From: a virus
IMG/VR virus record: IMGVR_UViG_3300046727_000402
Span: 1 to 47,400 of that record
Length of the DNA stretch: 47,400 nt
Direction: 5' to 3' (one strand)
This document shows, piece by piece, positions 7,960 to 16,212 of the stretch. Numbering within the stretch: the first letter of the stretch is position 1; each line of letters begins with the position of its first letter. The position numbers and the translations under genes were made by a program. The notes beneath the pieces were generated by a model. It worked only from the letters and a program-made list of their open reading frames with translations, searched no databases and was not told the DNA's origin.

Positions 7960-8229
7960 ATGGCTGGCCTACACGACTACACCGTCTTTTCCGGCGTCTC
8001 GATTAACTCGGACGCTTCGAATACCGTGGGGATCGCGCTGAATAAGCATCCCCTGTCGGTCGGGAGCTTCGTGCTCTTGACCTCGGTCCTGACCGCGCCC
8101 AACACGTCGGCGCTCACGGCCGGTCAGCTCGGGATCGTGCAACAGGCCAGCGGGCTCTCGCTCATGTATATCAGCGGGAACACGGTCTACACCATTGGCG
8201 CCTCGGCTACCAGCGCCGCCTGGAGCTGA
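7960..8229 (+). CDS. Small beta-rich virion-type protein
   Basis: 89 residues, rich in Ser, Thr, Gly and Ala with short hydrophobic strands (SVGSFVLLTSVLT, LGIVQQASGLSLMYIS) and no membrane segment. It starts four bases after the homing endonuclease gene and returns to the GC-rich codon usage of the structural module. It could be a head-fibre or decoration subunit; nothing in the sequence decides this. Confidence 0.65.
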   Translation: MAGLHDYTVFSGVSINSDASNTVGIALNKHPLSVGSFVLLTSVLTAPNTSALTAGQLGIVQQASGLSLMYISGNTVYTIGASATSAAWS

Positions 8230-8234
8230 TGTAA

Positions 8235-8250
8235 CCGCTGGCGATAGCGG
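8235..8250 (+). other. Short hairpin
   Basis: CCGCT and AGCGG (8235-8239 and 8246-8250) form a 5-bp stem around a six-base loop right after the previous stop codon and 13 bases ahead of a much stronger hairpin. Alone it is weak; together the two suggest an mRNA 3' end or processing structure. Confidence 0.4.
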
Positions 8251-8263
8251 ACGGGCGTACTAG

Positions 8264-8296
8264 ACTGGGGGCGGGCGGCGACGCCTCGCCCCCAGT
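8264..8296 (+). terminator. Strong 14-bp stem-loop with GCGA tetraloop
   Basis: ACTGGGGGCG at 8264-8273 pairs perfectly with CGCCCCCAGT at 8287-8296. Inside it GGCG (8274-8277) pairs with CGCC (8282-8285) around a GCGA loop of the stable GNRA type; the only flaw is a bulged T at 8286. It is followed by GTCTTATG, not a clean U-tract, so it may be a weak terminator or an RNA-stabilising structure between capsid-end and tail genes. Confidence 0.7.
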
Positions 8297-8317
8297 GTCT
8301 TATGAGGGAGGGTGACG

Positions 8318-8644
8318 ATGTTTACGACCTTCAATACCCTGCTCGGCGCCAGTAGCAGCACGCTGAGTAGCGCGCCCTACTGCATCGCGGACGCGATCGC
8401 CGTCCAGATCTCGGTCACCACCTCGACCGCGAGTACCAGTGTCGTCACCGTGCGCGCCGCGAATGCGGATGGATTTAGTCGGGCGATCCCCGATAACATG
8501 TGGAGCGTCGTTACGGTACTGAATAACCAGGGCATCTATACCGTGACGCCAGGATCGCGCTGGCTGCTGGTCGAACGGGCCAATATCGCGGTCAGTGCGA
8601 CCTCGAATACGACGGTGCAACTCAGCATCCAGAACTGGATCTAA
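8318..8644 (+). CDS. Small beta-rich virion protein
   Basis: 108 residues from the ATG at 8318, which is placed 6 bases after GGGAGG; a GTG at 8312 overlaps that site and is less likely. The sequence is dominated by Ser, Thr, Val and Ala in a pattern of short beta strands (DAIAVQISVTTSTASTSVVTVRA). There is no helix or membrane segment. Position after the capsid gene suggests a virion component; function unknown. Confidence 0.65.
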   Translation: MFTTFNTLLGASSSTLSSAPYCIADAIAVQISVTTSTASTSVVTVRAANADGFSRAIPDNMWSVVTVLNNQGIYTVTPGSRWLLVERANIAVSATSNTTVQLSIQNWI

Positions 8645-8647
8645 CCG

Positions 8648-9949
8648 ATGCTGCTCGTCGCTCTGAACGAAGCCACCGCCGCGCGCCGGCTCGTCCCCTT
8701 TTGGCTCGTCCAATCCAATGGTACCAGCGCCGCCACGGTCGAAGCGGGGAACACGCCGCAATGGTCCCTCAATGGCGGGGCCTTCGTCAACGCGGCCAAT
8801 ACCCTCTCGGCCGTCTCCGCCAACGCGGGTCGCTACACGCTGCAACTCACCCAGAGCGAGACCAGCGTGCTCGGGACCCTGATGTTCCGGCACTCATCAA
8901 CGACCTGTTTCGAACAGGGATCGACCCCGGCTGTCGCCCAGATCGTGGCCCAGAGCCCCTATGTTAACGTCTGGGATGAGCCCAGGAGCACGCATACCGA
9001 TCTCACGACCTATGGTTGGACGCTCCAGGTGCCCTCGGCTAAGACGATCCAGGGCGTGGCCGATACCTCGAATATCACGCTCTCGTCGTCGGAATCGGCG
9101 CGCGATGGCCTCTATAACGGCTGTTTCATCCAGTTCCAGTACCCCGATGGCACCTATTACGGCGATTACATTTCGGTCTACACGGGCTCGACCAAGGGCG
9201 TGAAGCTCCAAACGGCACTTCCGGCCGCCGCCAGCAGTGGGATGAGCTACACGATCTTCCCCTCGGCCGCGTTGCCCGATCTCGGCACCGTGTGGAACGC
9301 CTCCCGTTCGGCGTACAGCAATGCCGGCAGCTTCGGCCAGTACGTCTATAGCCAGCTGACCGGTGGATCGTCCGGAACGGTGAATACCGCCAATTTCCCG
9401 TCATCTGGTGGCTCGACCGCGCAAGAAGTCGCGTCAGAAGTGTGGTCCTATGGCACCCGGAACATGAACTCGATGTCCACCGCCACCATGCTCGGCGTCG
9501 TGAGTGTCGGGACGGTGCAGTTGCCGGGCAGCAATTTCAGCGTCGTGCTGAAGCCGCAGTTCCATTCGGGCGCGACGATCAGCGGCGTCTCCAACACGGT
9601 TAACTTCCCGAGCAGCCAATCGGCGACGGTCGCGGAAGCCGTGTGGTCGAGCTATCAGACCCGCACTCTGCTGGGCGATTCGTCGGCGGCCACGATCGGC
9701 TTCGTCCGGAGCGTGCTCACGGCGAATGCGCTCTCCGATGTCGGCGCCCGCTCGGTCGCGTCCAGCGTGTGGAGCACGAATTTCGGCAACAATCGGTGGG
9801 CTTTCGAAGCGATGTACGCGCAACGGAATCGCGTCGATGTCGGCACCAGTCAACTCACTGTCTACCAACCGGACGATGCGACGCCGCAATGGACTGCGTC
9901 GGTGACCTCGGCACAGTTCGGCATCGGTAGCATCGACCCGGCCGGCTAA
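8648..9949 (+). CDS. Virion structural protein, tail-associated
   Basis: 433 residues. The N-terminal third resembles an immunoglobulin-like sandwich (LVPFWLVQSNGTSAATVEAG ... GRYTLQLTQSE). The C-terminal half contains at least three loosely repeated segments of the form EVWSYGTRNMNS, EAVWSSYQTRTLLG and SVWSTNFGNNRWAF separated by beta-rich linkers. Such EVW repeats recur in phage tail and receptor-binding proteins. No catalytic motif is visible. The gene is spaced four bases from both neighbours. Confidence 0.65.
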   Translation: MLLVALNEATAARRLVPFWLVQSNGTSAATVEAGNTPQWSLNGGAFVNAANTLSAVSANAGRYTLQLTQSETSVLGTLMFRHSSTTCFEQGSTPAVAQIVAQSPYVNVWDEPRSTHTDLTTYGWTLQVPSAKTIQGVADTSNITLSSSESARDGLYNGCFIQFQYPDGTYYGDYISVYTGSTKGVKLQTALPAAASSGMSYTIFPSAALPDLGTVWNASRSAYSNAGSFGQYVYSQLTGGSSGTVNTANFPSSGGSTAQEVASEVWSYGTRNMNSMSTATMLGVVSVGTVQLPGSNFSVVLKPQFHSGATISGVSNTVNFPSSQSATVAEAVWSSYQTRTLLGDSSAATIGFVRSVLTANALSDVGARSVASSVWSTNFGNNRWAFEAMYAQRNRVDVGTSQLTVYQPDDATPQWTASVTSAQFGIGSIDPAG

Positions 9950-9953
9950 TCCC

Positions 9954-11684
9954 ATGACCTACGGCGTCCATCGCCGCGGCCGGGGCCGTTCCCCCGTCCT
10001 GCCGGGGTCCGGTGGCAACGCCAGTCAGCTCGCCTTCGCGACCGCCGCGCCCGGTGGGGTCCAGAACGGCACCACCTGGGGCGGTCCTGTCTCCGTCCAG
10101 ATCCAAGACAATGCCGGGCACCCGATCGCGTTGGCTGGCGTCGAAGTCCTGCTCGCGCTGGCGGCAGGCTCAGTCGCCGGCACGTTCACCGCGACCAGGG
10201 CGAATCCCGGTCCGAGCGGCGGGCAGTTCACCGATGCCACCGGATTGGCCACGTTCACGAGCCCCAAATTCACCGGCATGGTGGGCTCGATCCAGCTCGT
10301 GGCGAGTGCGGCCGGGTTTACGCCGATCACCTCCTCTGGTATCGTCGTGGTCACGGGCACCGCGGTCGCCAGCCAGAGCACCGCCACCGTGCCGGCGGGC
10401 ACGACGGGCTCGACCACGACCCTCAGTGTCCAGGCCCGCGACATCTCGGGCAATGCGCTCACGATCGGTGGCTCCACAGTCATCGTGACGATCACGGGTG
10501 CTAATACGGCGGGCCCCGATCCCGCCACCGATCTCGGGAACGGGGTCTATCAGTATGCCTATATCCCGCTCGTCGTGGGCACCGATACGGTCGCGATCAC
10601 GCTCGACGGATCGGCGATCAGCGGATCGCCGTATAGCAGTACGGTGACCGCGCCCGTCTCGGTCTCCACGATTCTCCGCGTCGGTCTGTTCAATTTCGGC
10701 ACGACCGAATGGGGCAATGGACCGGGTGACGACACGGCGACGCCACGCTGGAACGCCACGGTGACGGTGCCGACGCCAAGCACGATCAGTAGTCTGATCG
10801 ACCTGGCCGATGCAACGGATATGCTGGTGTTCATCAATTTCGCCGATTCGCGCAATTTCTGGTGTGATGTGTCCGGTAGTTTCCTGATCTATAACCCGAC
10901 GAAATACGCCAATCAGGTCCAACGGTTTAACAGCACGAATCTCGGCGCCACGCTCTACGCCAAAGTCGTCAATGCGCTCTTGCGTCGGCGCCTGATCGCC
11001 TACTGCGTCGATGAGCCGAAACACCCCATTTTCAACGGCTCGATCTCCAATAGCCAGATCAACGACATGGGACTGCTCCATAAGTCCGTGTTCGGGAACG
11101 CCAACACGATCACGTCTGTCCGCACCGATGCCTCGTTCCTCACCCCGGCACCCTCGGGTGGCTATACCGGCCTGGACTATGGGTGGGCCCAGAGCGAAGG
11201 ACCTCTCCATCAGCCCAGTAATGGCGTCACGGCTACCCAATGGTTCGTGAATGCCTACAATGGACTCGCCGCCCTCAACATGGGCATGATCGGCGGCCAC
11301 AACTGGCTCGATGGCGGCGACGCCACCTGCTGGGACTATCTCAATACGGGCAGTTCGAGCGGTCTCATTGCCGGAACGTTCACCCAGGGCGGCATCGTGA
11401 GTCCCACGCAATCCGTCTCCTGCGCGCTCGGCACCCAAGGCAATAGCCGGTGGTATACGTCGCCCACCCGGCTCCGGGGCATTATGGATGCGCTCGCGGC
11501 GCTGCCGAACTATGCCGATGTGCCAGCCCTCATGTTTTGGAGCCATTCGCCGCGCGGCGCCGACACTCAAGACCCCACGTTCGGCCCGCTTGAAGATCGC
11601 TCCGATGTGATCGCGGCGATGGATTACGTGCTCACCACGGGCAATGCGCGGGCGAGTTCCACCGGCTGGCGGACGCCCAAATGA
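9954..11684 (+). CDS. Tail protein with Ig-like domains and a TIM-barrel glycosidase-like domain
   Basis: 576 residues. Roughly residues 20-230 look like two bacterial Ig-like beta-sandwiches (VSVQIQDNAGHPIALAGVEV; TTLSVQARDISGNAL). From about residue 240 the sequence becomes an alpha/beta barrel-like domain with YCVDEP, LDYGWAQSEGPLH and GHNWLDGGD. The same order of motifs appears in the product of 16768-17940 (VIADEP, LDFAWLQYEGPLH, GVNTLDGGD). An acidic residue at the end of a strand, as in DEP, is typical of glycoside hydrolase catalytic sites, so a polysaccharide-degrading tail spike is likely; activity is inference. Confidence 0.65.
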   Translation: MTYGVHRRGRGRSPVLPGSGGNASQLAFATAAPGGVQNGTTWGGPVSVQIQDNAGHPIALAGVEVLLALAAGSVAGTFTATRANPGPSGGQFTDATGLATFTSPKFTGMVGSIQLVASAAGFTPITSSGIVVVTGTAVASQSTATVPAGTTGSTTTLSVQARDISGNALTIGGSTVIVTITGANTAGPDPATDLGNGVYQYAYIPLVVGTDTVAITLDGSAISGSPYSSTVTAPVSVSTILRVGLFNFGTTEWGNGPGDDTATPRWNATVTVPTPSTISSLIDLADATDMLVFINFADSRNFWCDVSGSFLIYNPTKYANQVQRFNSTNLGATLYAKVVNALLRRRLIAYCVDEPKHPIFNGSISNSQINDMGLLHKSVFGNANTITSVRTDASFLTPAPSGGYTGLDYGWAQSEGPLHQPSNGVTATQWFVNAYNGLAALNMGMIGGHNWLDGGDATCWDYLNTGSSSGLIAGTFTQGGIVSPTQSVSCALGTQGNSRWYTSPTRLRGIMDALAALPNYADVPALMFWSHSPRGADTQDPTFGPLEDRSDVIAAMDYVLTTGNARASSTGWRTPK

Positions 11685-11694
11685 GCACCTCCTA

Positions 11695-12426
11695 ATGGCT
11701 GCGCCCTCCTATACCGCCTCTGGGACCCAGGTCAACGGCACTGGCGCCGTCACGCCCGGCATCCCGGCATCGCATCAAACCAACGATCTGTTTTTTCTCG
11801 TGGTTCAATCGGCGAATCAGGCGGTCACGCTCTCCGATCCCCAATATTTCACGGAGATTGTTGGCTCCCCACTGGGCACAGGCACGGCAGGAGCGATCGG
11901 GGCCAATCGGCTCACCGTCTTTTCATCGGTGGCCAGTACGAGCAACATGTCAGCGCCCACGGTGGCCGATGCCGGGGACCATGTCCTGGCCCGGATCTTC
12001 GGGGTCCGCAGCGCCTATACCCGTGGCACGCCCTATCAGAGTGTGGCCACGAGCATTGTCGCGACCTCGGAATCGGCCGTCACGATCCCGGCCGGCACGA
12101 CGCCCGTCAACAACTGCTTCCTGGCCCTCTTCGTAGCCAATGCGATTGACAATTCGGCGTCGCAACTCAATGGTCAAACGAATGGATCGCTGGACAACCT
12201 GATCGAAGTGTTCGATGCGAATACGAACAATGGGGTCGGTGGGGGCGTCTGCTTCACGCGGGCCAGCCTGAATACGGCCGGGGCGTTCAGCGCGACCACG
12301 GCCGTCCTGGCGGTCGCGTCTCCCCAGATCACCATGGCCCTGGCCGTCTTTCCCACCGATGCCGTATTTTCCTCATCCGCCGCCGCAGGTGGCAGTCATT
12401 TCTTCCGCCGGGGACGGAGGGACTAA
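11695..12426 (+). CDS. Virion protein, first copy of a tandem pair
   Basis: 243 residues from the ATG at 11695, just after an AGCACCTCCT sequence. It is a beta-rich protein with SYTASGTQVNGTG, SHQTNDLFFLVVQSANQ, GANRLTVFSSVAST and CFTRASLNTAGAFS. This domain type is often seen in phage tail and head fibre proteins. The following gene encodes a close paralogue in which nearly every motif recurs. The last 15 residues (AAAGGSHFFRRGRRD) are unique to this copy. A receptor or fibre role is inferred from context. Confidence 0.75.
   Translation: MAAPSYTASGTQVNGTGAVTPGIPASHQTNDLFFLVVQSANQAVTLSDPQYFTEIVGSPLGTGTAGAIGANRLTVFSSVASTSNMSAPTVADAGDHVLARIFGVRSAYTRGTPYQSVATSIVATSESAVTIPAGTTPVNNCFLALFVANAIDNSASQLNGQTNGSLDNLIEVFDANTNNGVGGGVCFTRASLNTAGAFSATTAVLAVASPQITMALAVFPTDAVFSSSAAAGGSHFFRRGRRD
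12043..12125 (+). repeat. 83-bp perfect repeat, first copy
   Basis: This segment is identical base for base to 12778-12860, at the same place in the two paralogous genes (protein region around VATSIVATSESAVTIPAG). The surrounding sequence of the two genes differs at many synonymous sites, so this block has been made uniform recently or is under unusual constraint. Confidence 0.9.
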
Positions 12427-12429
12427 CCA

Positions 12430-13191
12430 ATGGCCGCACCGACCTATATTGCGTCCGGGACCCAGGTCAACGGCACCACGAGCGCGATCACGCCAACCTG
12501 GCCTTCGCATCAGACCAATGATGTCGGCATCTTGGTTGTGCAATCCGCCAATCAGACCATTACCCTCGCCGATCCGCAGTTCTTTACGGAAATGGCCGGT
12601 TCTCCACTGGGCACGGGGACGGCAGGTGCCGCGTTCGCCAATCGGCTCGCCGTCTTCTGGTCGCTGGCCAGCACGAGCAACATGTCAGCTCCCACCATCG
12701 CCGCCACCGCCGATCATGCCCTGGCCCGGATGTTCACGGTCCGCAGTGCCTATACCCGCGGCACGCCACTCCAAAGCGTGGCCACGAGCATTGTCGCGAC
12801 CTCGGAATCGGCCGTCACGATCCCGGCCGGCACGACGCCCGTCAACAACTGCTTCCTGGCGTTGCTGGTGGCGAACTCCAACGACACCTCCGCCTCACAG
12901 CTTGGGGGCCAGACCAACGGTTCGGTGGACAACCTCACCGAAGTGTTCGACGCGAATACCAATAACGGGGTTGGCGGCGGTATCTGCTTCACCCGCGCCA
13001 GTCTGAATACCGCCGGGGCGTTCAGTATCACGACCGCCTCGCTCGTGTCCGCGACCCCGCAAATCACGATGGCGATCGCCGTCTTTCCGACCGACGCCGT
13101 CTTCGGCACGCTTCCGCAGCGTGTGAATACGTTGACCATATCCAGCCTGAGTGTCTCACCGATCCTGGTGACACCGCTGGCGGTCACCTAA
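12430..13191 (+). CDS. Virion protein, second copy of a tandem pair
   Basis: 253 residues. It is a paralogue of the product of 11695-12426: TYIASGTQVNGTT, SHQTNDVGILVVQSANQ, FANRLAVFWSLAST and GGICFTRASLNTAGAFS align without large gaps. Only the C-terminus differs, with a short beta-rich tail (TLTISSLSVSPILVT). Two adjacent copies could form a hetero-oligomeric fibre or provide a stock of sequence variants for host recognition. Confidence 0.75.
   Translation: MAAPTYIASGTQVNGTTSAITPTWPSHQTNDVGILVVQSANQTITLADPQFFTEMAGSPLGTGTAGAAFANRLAVFWSLASTSNMSAPTIAATADHALARMFTVRSAYTRGTPLQSVATSIVATSESAVTIPAGTTPVNNCFLALLVANSNDTSASQLGGQTNGSVDNLTEVFDANTNNGVGGGICFTRASLNTAGAFSITTASLVSATPQITMAIAVFPTDAVFGTLPQRVNTLTISSLSVSPILVTPLAVT
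12778..12860 (+). repeat. 83-bp perfect repeat, second copy
   Basis: Identical to 12043-12125, offset 735 bp, inside the second of the two tandem paralogous genes. Confidence 0.9.
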
Positions 13192-13205
13192 GAGGTGAGC
13201 GTCCA

Positions 13206-13832
13206 ATGATTCTGACCCTTGGGCACGTCGTGTCGCATGCTACGAGCTTCTGCGGCCGGAGCGATATTCTCACGAGCCAGGCCAGTTTCTATGCCAATCT
13301 GGCGCTCGGCGAAGTCTCGACTCGTGTCCACCACAAGCCGAAGGAAGCCTTCGCCGTGTCGAGCACCACGAGCGGCGAGAACCGGATGGCGCTCCCACCC
13401 GACTTCGATTATCTGCTCGGTGCCGGCCCCACGCTTAGTACCGGCTCGACCGCGCCGATCCTCTTGATGCCCGCGGCCGAAGACGAATTTGATTCGCTTG
13501 CGAGTACGCTGGGCCAGCCGGCGCGATATATGGTGTACGGCAATGAGTTGGAGTTGTCGCCCACGCCCGATAGCGGCTATTCCGTCCAGTTCCGCTATGC
13601 TGCCAAGACGGCGGTCCTGGTGGAAAGCACCGAGACCTGCCTGCTCGATGAACGCTGGCATCCTGGCTGGATGTGGAAGGCGACATCCCTGGTGTGCGCG
13701 TCCAAGAACAACTATGAGGGCATGCAACTCGCCGACCAGCAATATTTGAACTATATGACGAGCACGCCATCGGATCGGCAGAAGACGCAGTCGGTGAAAC
13801 GTGGCATGAACCTGCGGGTGCAGCGGTCATGA
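13206..13832 (+). CDS. Putative head-tail adaptor protein
   Basis: 208 residues. The N-terminal half is helical (GHVVSHATSFCGRSD ... YANLALGEVSTRVHHKP), followed by a beta-rich section ending in SGYSVQFRYAAKTAVL, and then a helical LADQQYLNYM segment. This alternation and size match the phage adaptor proteins that sit under the portal ring in short-tailed phages. The gene is followed by a small gene overlapping its stop (ATGA). Assignment rests on overall pattern, not on a single motif. Confidence 0.55.
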   Translation: MILTLGHVVSHATSFCGRSDILTSQASFYANLALGEVSTRVHHKPKEAFAVSSTTSGENRMALPPDFDYLLGAGPTLSTGSTAPILLMPAAEDEFDSLASTLGQPARYMVYGNELELSPTPDSGYSVQFRYAAKTAVLVESTETCLLDERWHPGWMWKATSLVCASKNNYEGMQLADQQYLNYMTSTPSDRQKTQSVKRGMNLRVQRS

Positions 13833-14089
13833 CGTTTCTTCCCTGGCAACGGGGTGTTCCCCGCTCGAACACCACCACGAGTGATGAGTTCCCGCAGGGT
13901 CTGGTCATTCCGACCGTCTGGAGTAAACGGGGACGGGCGACGCAGGAAGCGGTGCATTGCTATGTCCAAGCACCGAGCACGGATAACGGCATTGATTTCG
14001 TCTATCGCGTGCAAGCACAATACCCGTGGTTGGTGACAAGTATCACGCCGGCCATCGTCAGTAGCGCCATTTCGGAAGGACGGCCCTAA
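13829..14089 (+). CDS. Small virion-region protein
   Basis: 86 residues, translationally coupled to the adaptor-like gene (ATGA) and one base before the next start. It begins with MTFLPWQRGVPRS and continues as a mixed alpha/beta sequence. No family is recognised. It may belong to the connector or tail assembly by position. Confidence 0.6.
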   Translation: MTFLPWQRGVPRSNTTTSDEFPQGLVIPTVWSKRGRATQEAVHCYVQAPSTDNGIDFVYRVQAQYPWLVTSITPAIVSSAISEGRP

Positions 14090-14090
14090 G

Positions 14091-15602
14091 ATGCCGATCT
14101 CGACCCTCACGGCGGTGCCTGGCATTCCGGAAGGCTCGGAAGCGACGCCGGGACTCTGGAACTCGCGCTTCTCCATTCTGGCCGGCAACTCGGAAGAACT
14201 GAACCAGAAAGCGATCGGGCTCTTAAGTGGTTTCGTGCTGGGCGGCTCGGGCAGTCCTGAAAGCGTGCAGACGGCGAATCCTGGTCTTCTGTTCGCGCAA
14301 TCGGATGCCACGGCAGACCAACACCCGATCTGGGTCAAGTTCGTCGGCAGTGGTACCACCGGCTGGCGCGGATTTGGTGGCTTCCAGGGCACTGGGACCG
14401 ATAGCTACCAGTTGGGCCGGGGTGCCTCCGCGAGCGGCGAGAACGCCTCCGCGATCGCCCGCACCGCGATCGCCAGCGCGTCCGCCGCGCAAGCCTGGGG
14501 CTATCAAGCCGCCGCGACGCAGCCGTCCGCCATCGCCTGGGGCCCGAATAGCCGATCCTCCGCCGCGAACGCGATCGCGGGCGGCCTCAACACCTATGCC
14601 GGCCAGCTCAATAGCGGGGCTATCGGTAGCGCCGTCACGAGTAACGCCACGGGGGGCTGGGGCTATGGGACCGGGACTCAGGTCAGCCATCAGTCGTCGC
14701 TCGTCTTCTCCGCGACTGGGGGCAGCAGCCGTACCGATCATGAGTTCTTCGTCGATTTCCCCCTGAGTGCGTTTAGCGGGGTGCTCTCTGCCTCGACGAT
14801 CTCCGCACTCGGTGCTACGCTGCTCTCGACGCTCTCGATGACGGGGAATGCCGCCCTGAGTACGGCGTCGGTCGCAACGATGCAGGTGAGTAGCCTCCTC
14901 ACCGTCGCGACCCAGATCGTCGTCAATCAGGGTCCGAATGATGGCGAGATCTTGACGCTCAAGTCGTCCGATGTCGCGCATGGAATGACGACCAGAACGG
15001 ACACGGATACCTACGGCGAGTTCCAGAAACAGACGGCCGCCGCTGGGGGGCTCAAGATCAGTGGTCACTCCGAATCCGGGACGGCCCGCGCGATCGAGCT
15101 CAGCGCGGAAGCCGGGACTGGGGATACGACCAAATCGACGGCCGCCAGCGGAGCCTTGTACGTCAATGCAAACAAGGCAAACGGCACCGGCCTCCAAGTG
15201 CTCGGTTCCACCGAGAATATTGCGGTGCTCGCCAACGGTGGCTCGGCGCAGTTCATCTTCCAGGCCGATGGCACCTCGTACGAAAACGTCGGCACGGCCT
15301 GGGTCAACTTCGATACCCATGATGACGTCGCGCTGCTGAATCAGCTCTCGGCCTATGTCACCCGGCTCAATGATCCGTTACGAGAGAGTTTTGCGGCATG
15401 GCTCACCGCGTCACGCGATGAGCTCGAACGCTTGCAACTCGTGGCCTTCGATGAGACCGGCAATCCGTTTGTGAATACCAGTCGGCTGGCGATGCTGCAC
15501 ACCGGCGCGCTCCGGCAACTCGGGCGCCACCTCCAGCGGCTTGAATCGCAGCTCGCCCAACTGACGCTACTCCTTCCTGCGCCGGCACGGGCCTCATCGT
15601 GA
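14091..15602 (+). CDS. Tail fibre / adhesin-like protein with YadA-type repeats
   Basis: 503 residues. Around residues 105-185 there is a run of repeats rich in Ala, Ser and Gly in the style of YadA head repeats of trimeric adhesins (LGRGASASGENASAIART, AWGYQAAATQPSAIAWG). A beta-helical middle follows with LKISGHSESGTARAIEL. The C-terminal ~100 residues form a helical section (DDVALLNQLSAYVTRL ... LRQLGRHLQRLESQLAQL) like the trimerisation or chaperone ends of tail fibres. The protein is likely to bind the host surface. Confidence 0.7.
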   Translation: MPISTLTAVPGIPEGSEATPGLWNSRFSILAGNSEELNQKAIGLLSGFVLGGSGSPESVQTANPGLLFAQSDATADQHPIWVKFVGSGTTGWRGFGGFQGTGTDSYQLGRGASASGENASAIARTAIASASAAQAWGYQAAATQPSAIAWGPNSRSSAANAIAGGLNTYAGQLNSGAIGSAVTSNATGGWGYGTGTQVSHQSSLVFSATGGSSRTDHEFFVDFPLSAFSGVLSASTISALGATLLSTLSMTGNAALSTASVATMQVSSLLTVATQIVVNQGPNDGEILTLKSSDVAHGMTTRTDTDTYGEFQKQTAAAGGLKISGHSESGTARAIELSAEAGTGDTTKSTAASGALYVNANKANGTGLQVLGSTENIAVLANGGSAQFIFQADGTSYENVGTAWVNFDTHDDVALLNQLSAYVTRLNDPLRESFAAWLTASRDELERLQLVAFDETGNPFVNTSRLAMLHTGALRQLGRHLQRLESQLAQLTLLLPAPARASS

Positions 15603-15659
15603 TGAACCGTTTGCTCGGGCGGCGCTGTCATGCTTCGCATCTATGCCGTGAGATTTCTT

Positions 15660-15950
15660 ATGGATACATCGGCGGTCATCAATACCGTGCTCCTCGTTCT
15701 CATCATTCCGGCGATCGCCGCCCTCTGGCGCACGCTCGGGAAAAGCACGGAATCACTAGGCCGGCTCAATGACTCCTTCAATCGGTTCGCATCCGCCATT
15801 GTGGGGGTCGAAGGTCGGGGTGGGGCACTCGAAGAACTGGCCTCGCTTCGGAAACGCACGCATAAGCTGGAAAACATGATGACGGCGCTACTGGTCGGCT
15901 CGAAGATCAAGTTGCCGAACTTCAACGGGGAGATAGACCACGATGATTGA
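15660..15950 (+). CDS. Small membrane protein with coiled coil, lysis module
   Basis: 96 residues from the ATG at 15660; an upstream ATG at 15630 would add ten. One hydrophobic helix (VINTVLLVLIIPAIAAL, residues ~6-23) is followed by a charged helix with heptad character (ASLRKRTHKLENMM). It precedes a holin-like gene and an endolysin gene and overlaps the holin-like gene by 8 bases. It may be an accessory holin or anchor protein. Confidence 0.65.
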   Translation: MDTSAVINTVLLVLIIPAIAALWRTLGKSTESLGRLNDSFNRFASAIVGVEGRGGALEELASLRKRTHKLENMMTALLVGSKIKLPNFNGEIDHDD

Positions 15951-16212
15951 GACCGGCCAACGGAAGGTCGAGATGCTGAAACTCGTCCTCTCTCTCTCGC
16001 TCGTCGTCGTACTCGCCTTAGCCGCGGCGACGATTTGGGGACCGGCCATCGGCGTCTCGGCGGCGATCGGACCTATTGCGCTCATGTGGGGGGGCGTCGC
16101 CGCGTCGGCTTCAGCCACGTTTAACATCGCCAATGGCACCGAACATACGGCCGCCGCGACGGCCCAGGTGGCCCAGGCGAACTCGGCAGCAGCCTCTGGT
16201 CCCACCGCATGA
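15943..16212 (+). CDS. Holin-like protein
   Basis: 89 residues with two hydrophobic segments, LVLSLSLVVVLALAAATIW (about 12-31) and GVSAAIGPIALMWGGVAAS (about 37-55), and a polar C-terminal tail. Size, two helices and the position directly before the endolysin, with an overlapping start (ATGA), match class II holins, which open the inner membrane to let the lysozyme out. No sequence motif defines holins, so this is by context. Confidence 0.7.
   Translation: MIETGQRKVEMLKLVLSLSLVVVLALAAATIWGPAIGVSAAIGPIALMWGGVAASASATFNIANGTEHTAAATAQVAQANSAAASGPTA

Noticed and set aside
10170-11570. A 466-codon minus-strand frame opposite the tail protein
   Set aside because: Rich in Arg, Gly and Glu without motifs; shadow of the plus-strand gene.
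14223-15320. A 365-codon minus-strand frame opposite the fibre gene
   Set aside because: Same reason: composition is that of a shadow frame and the plus strand has YadA-like repeats.
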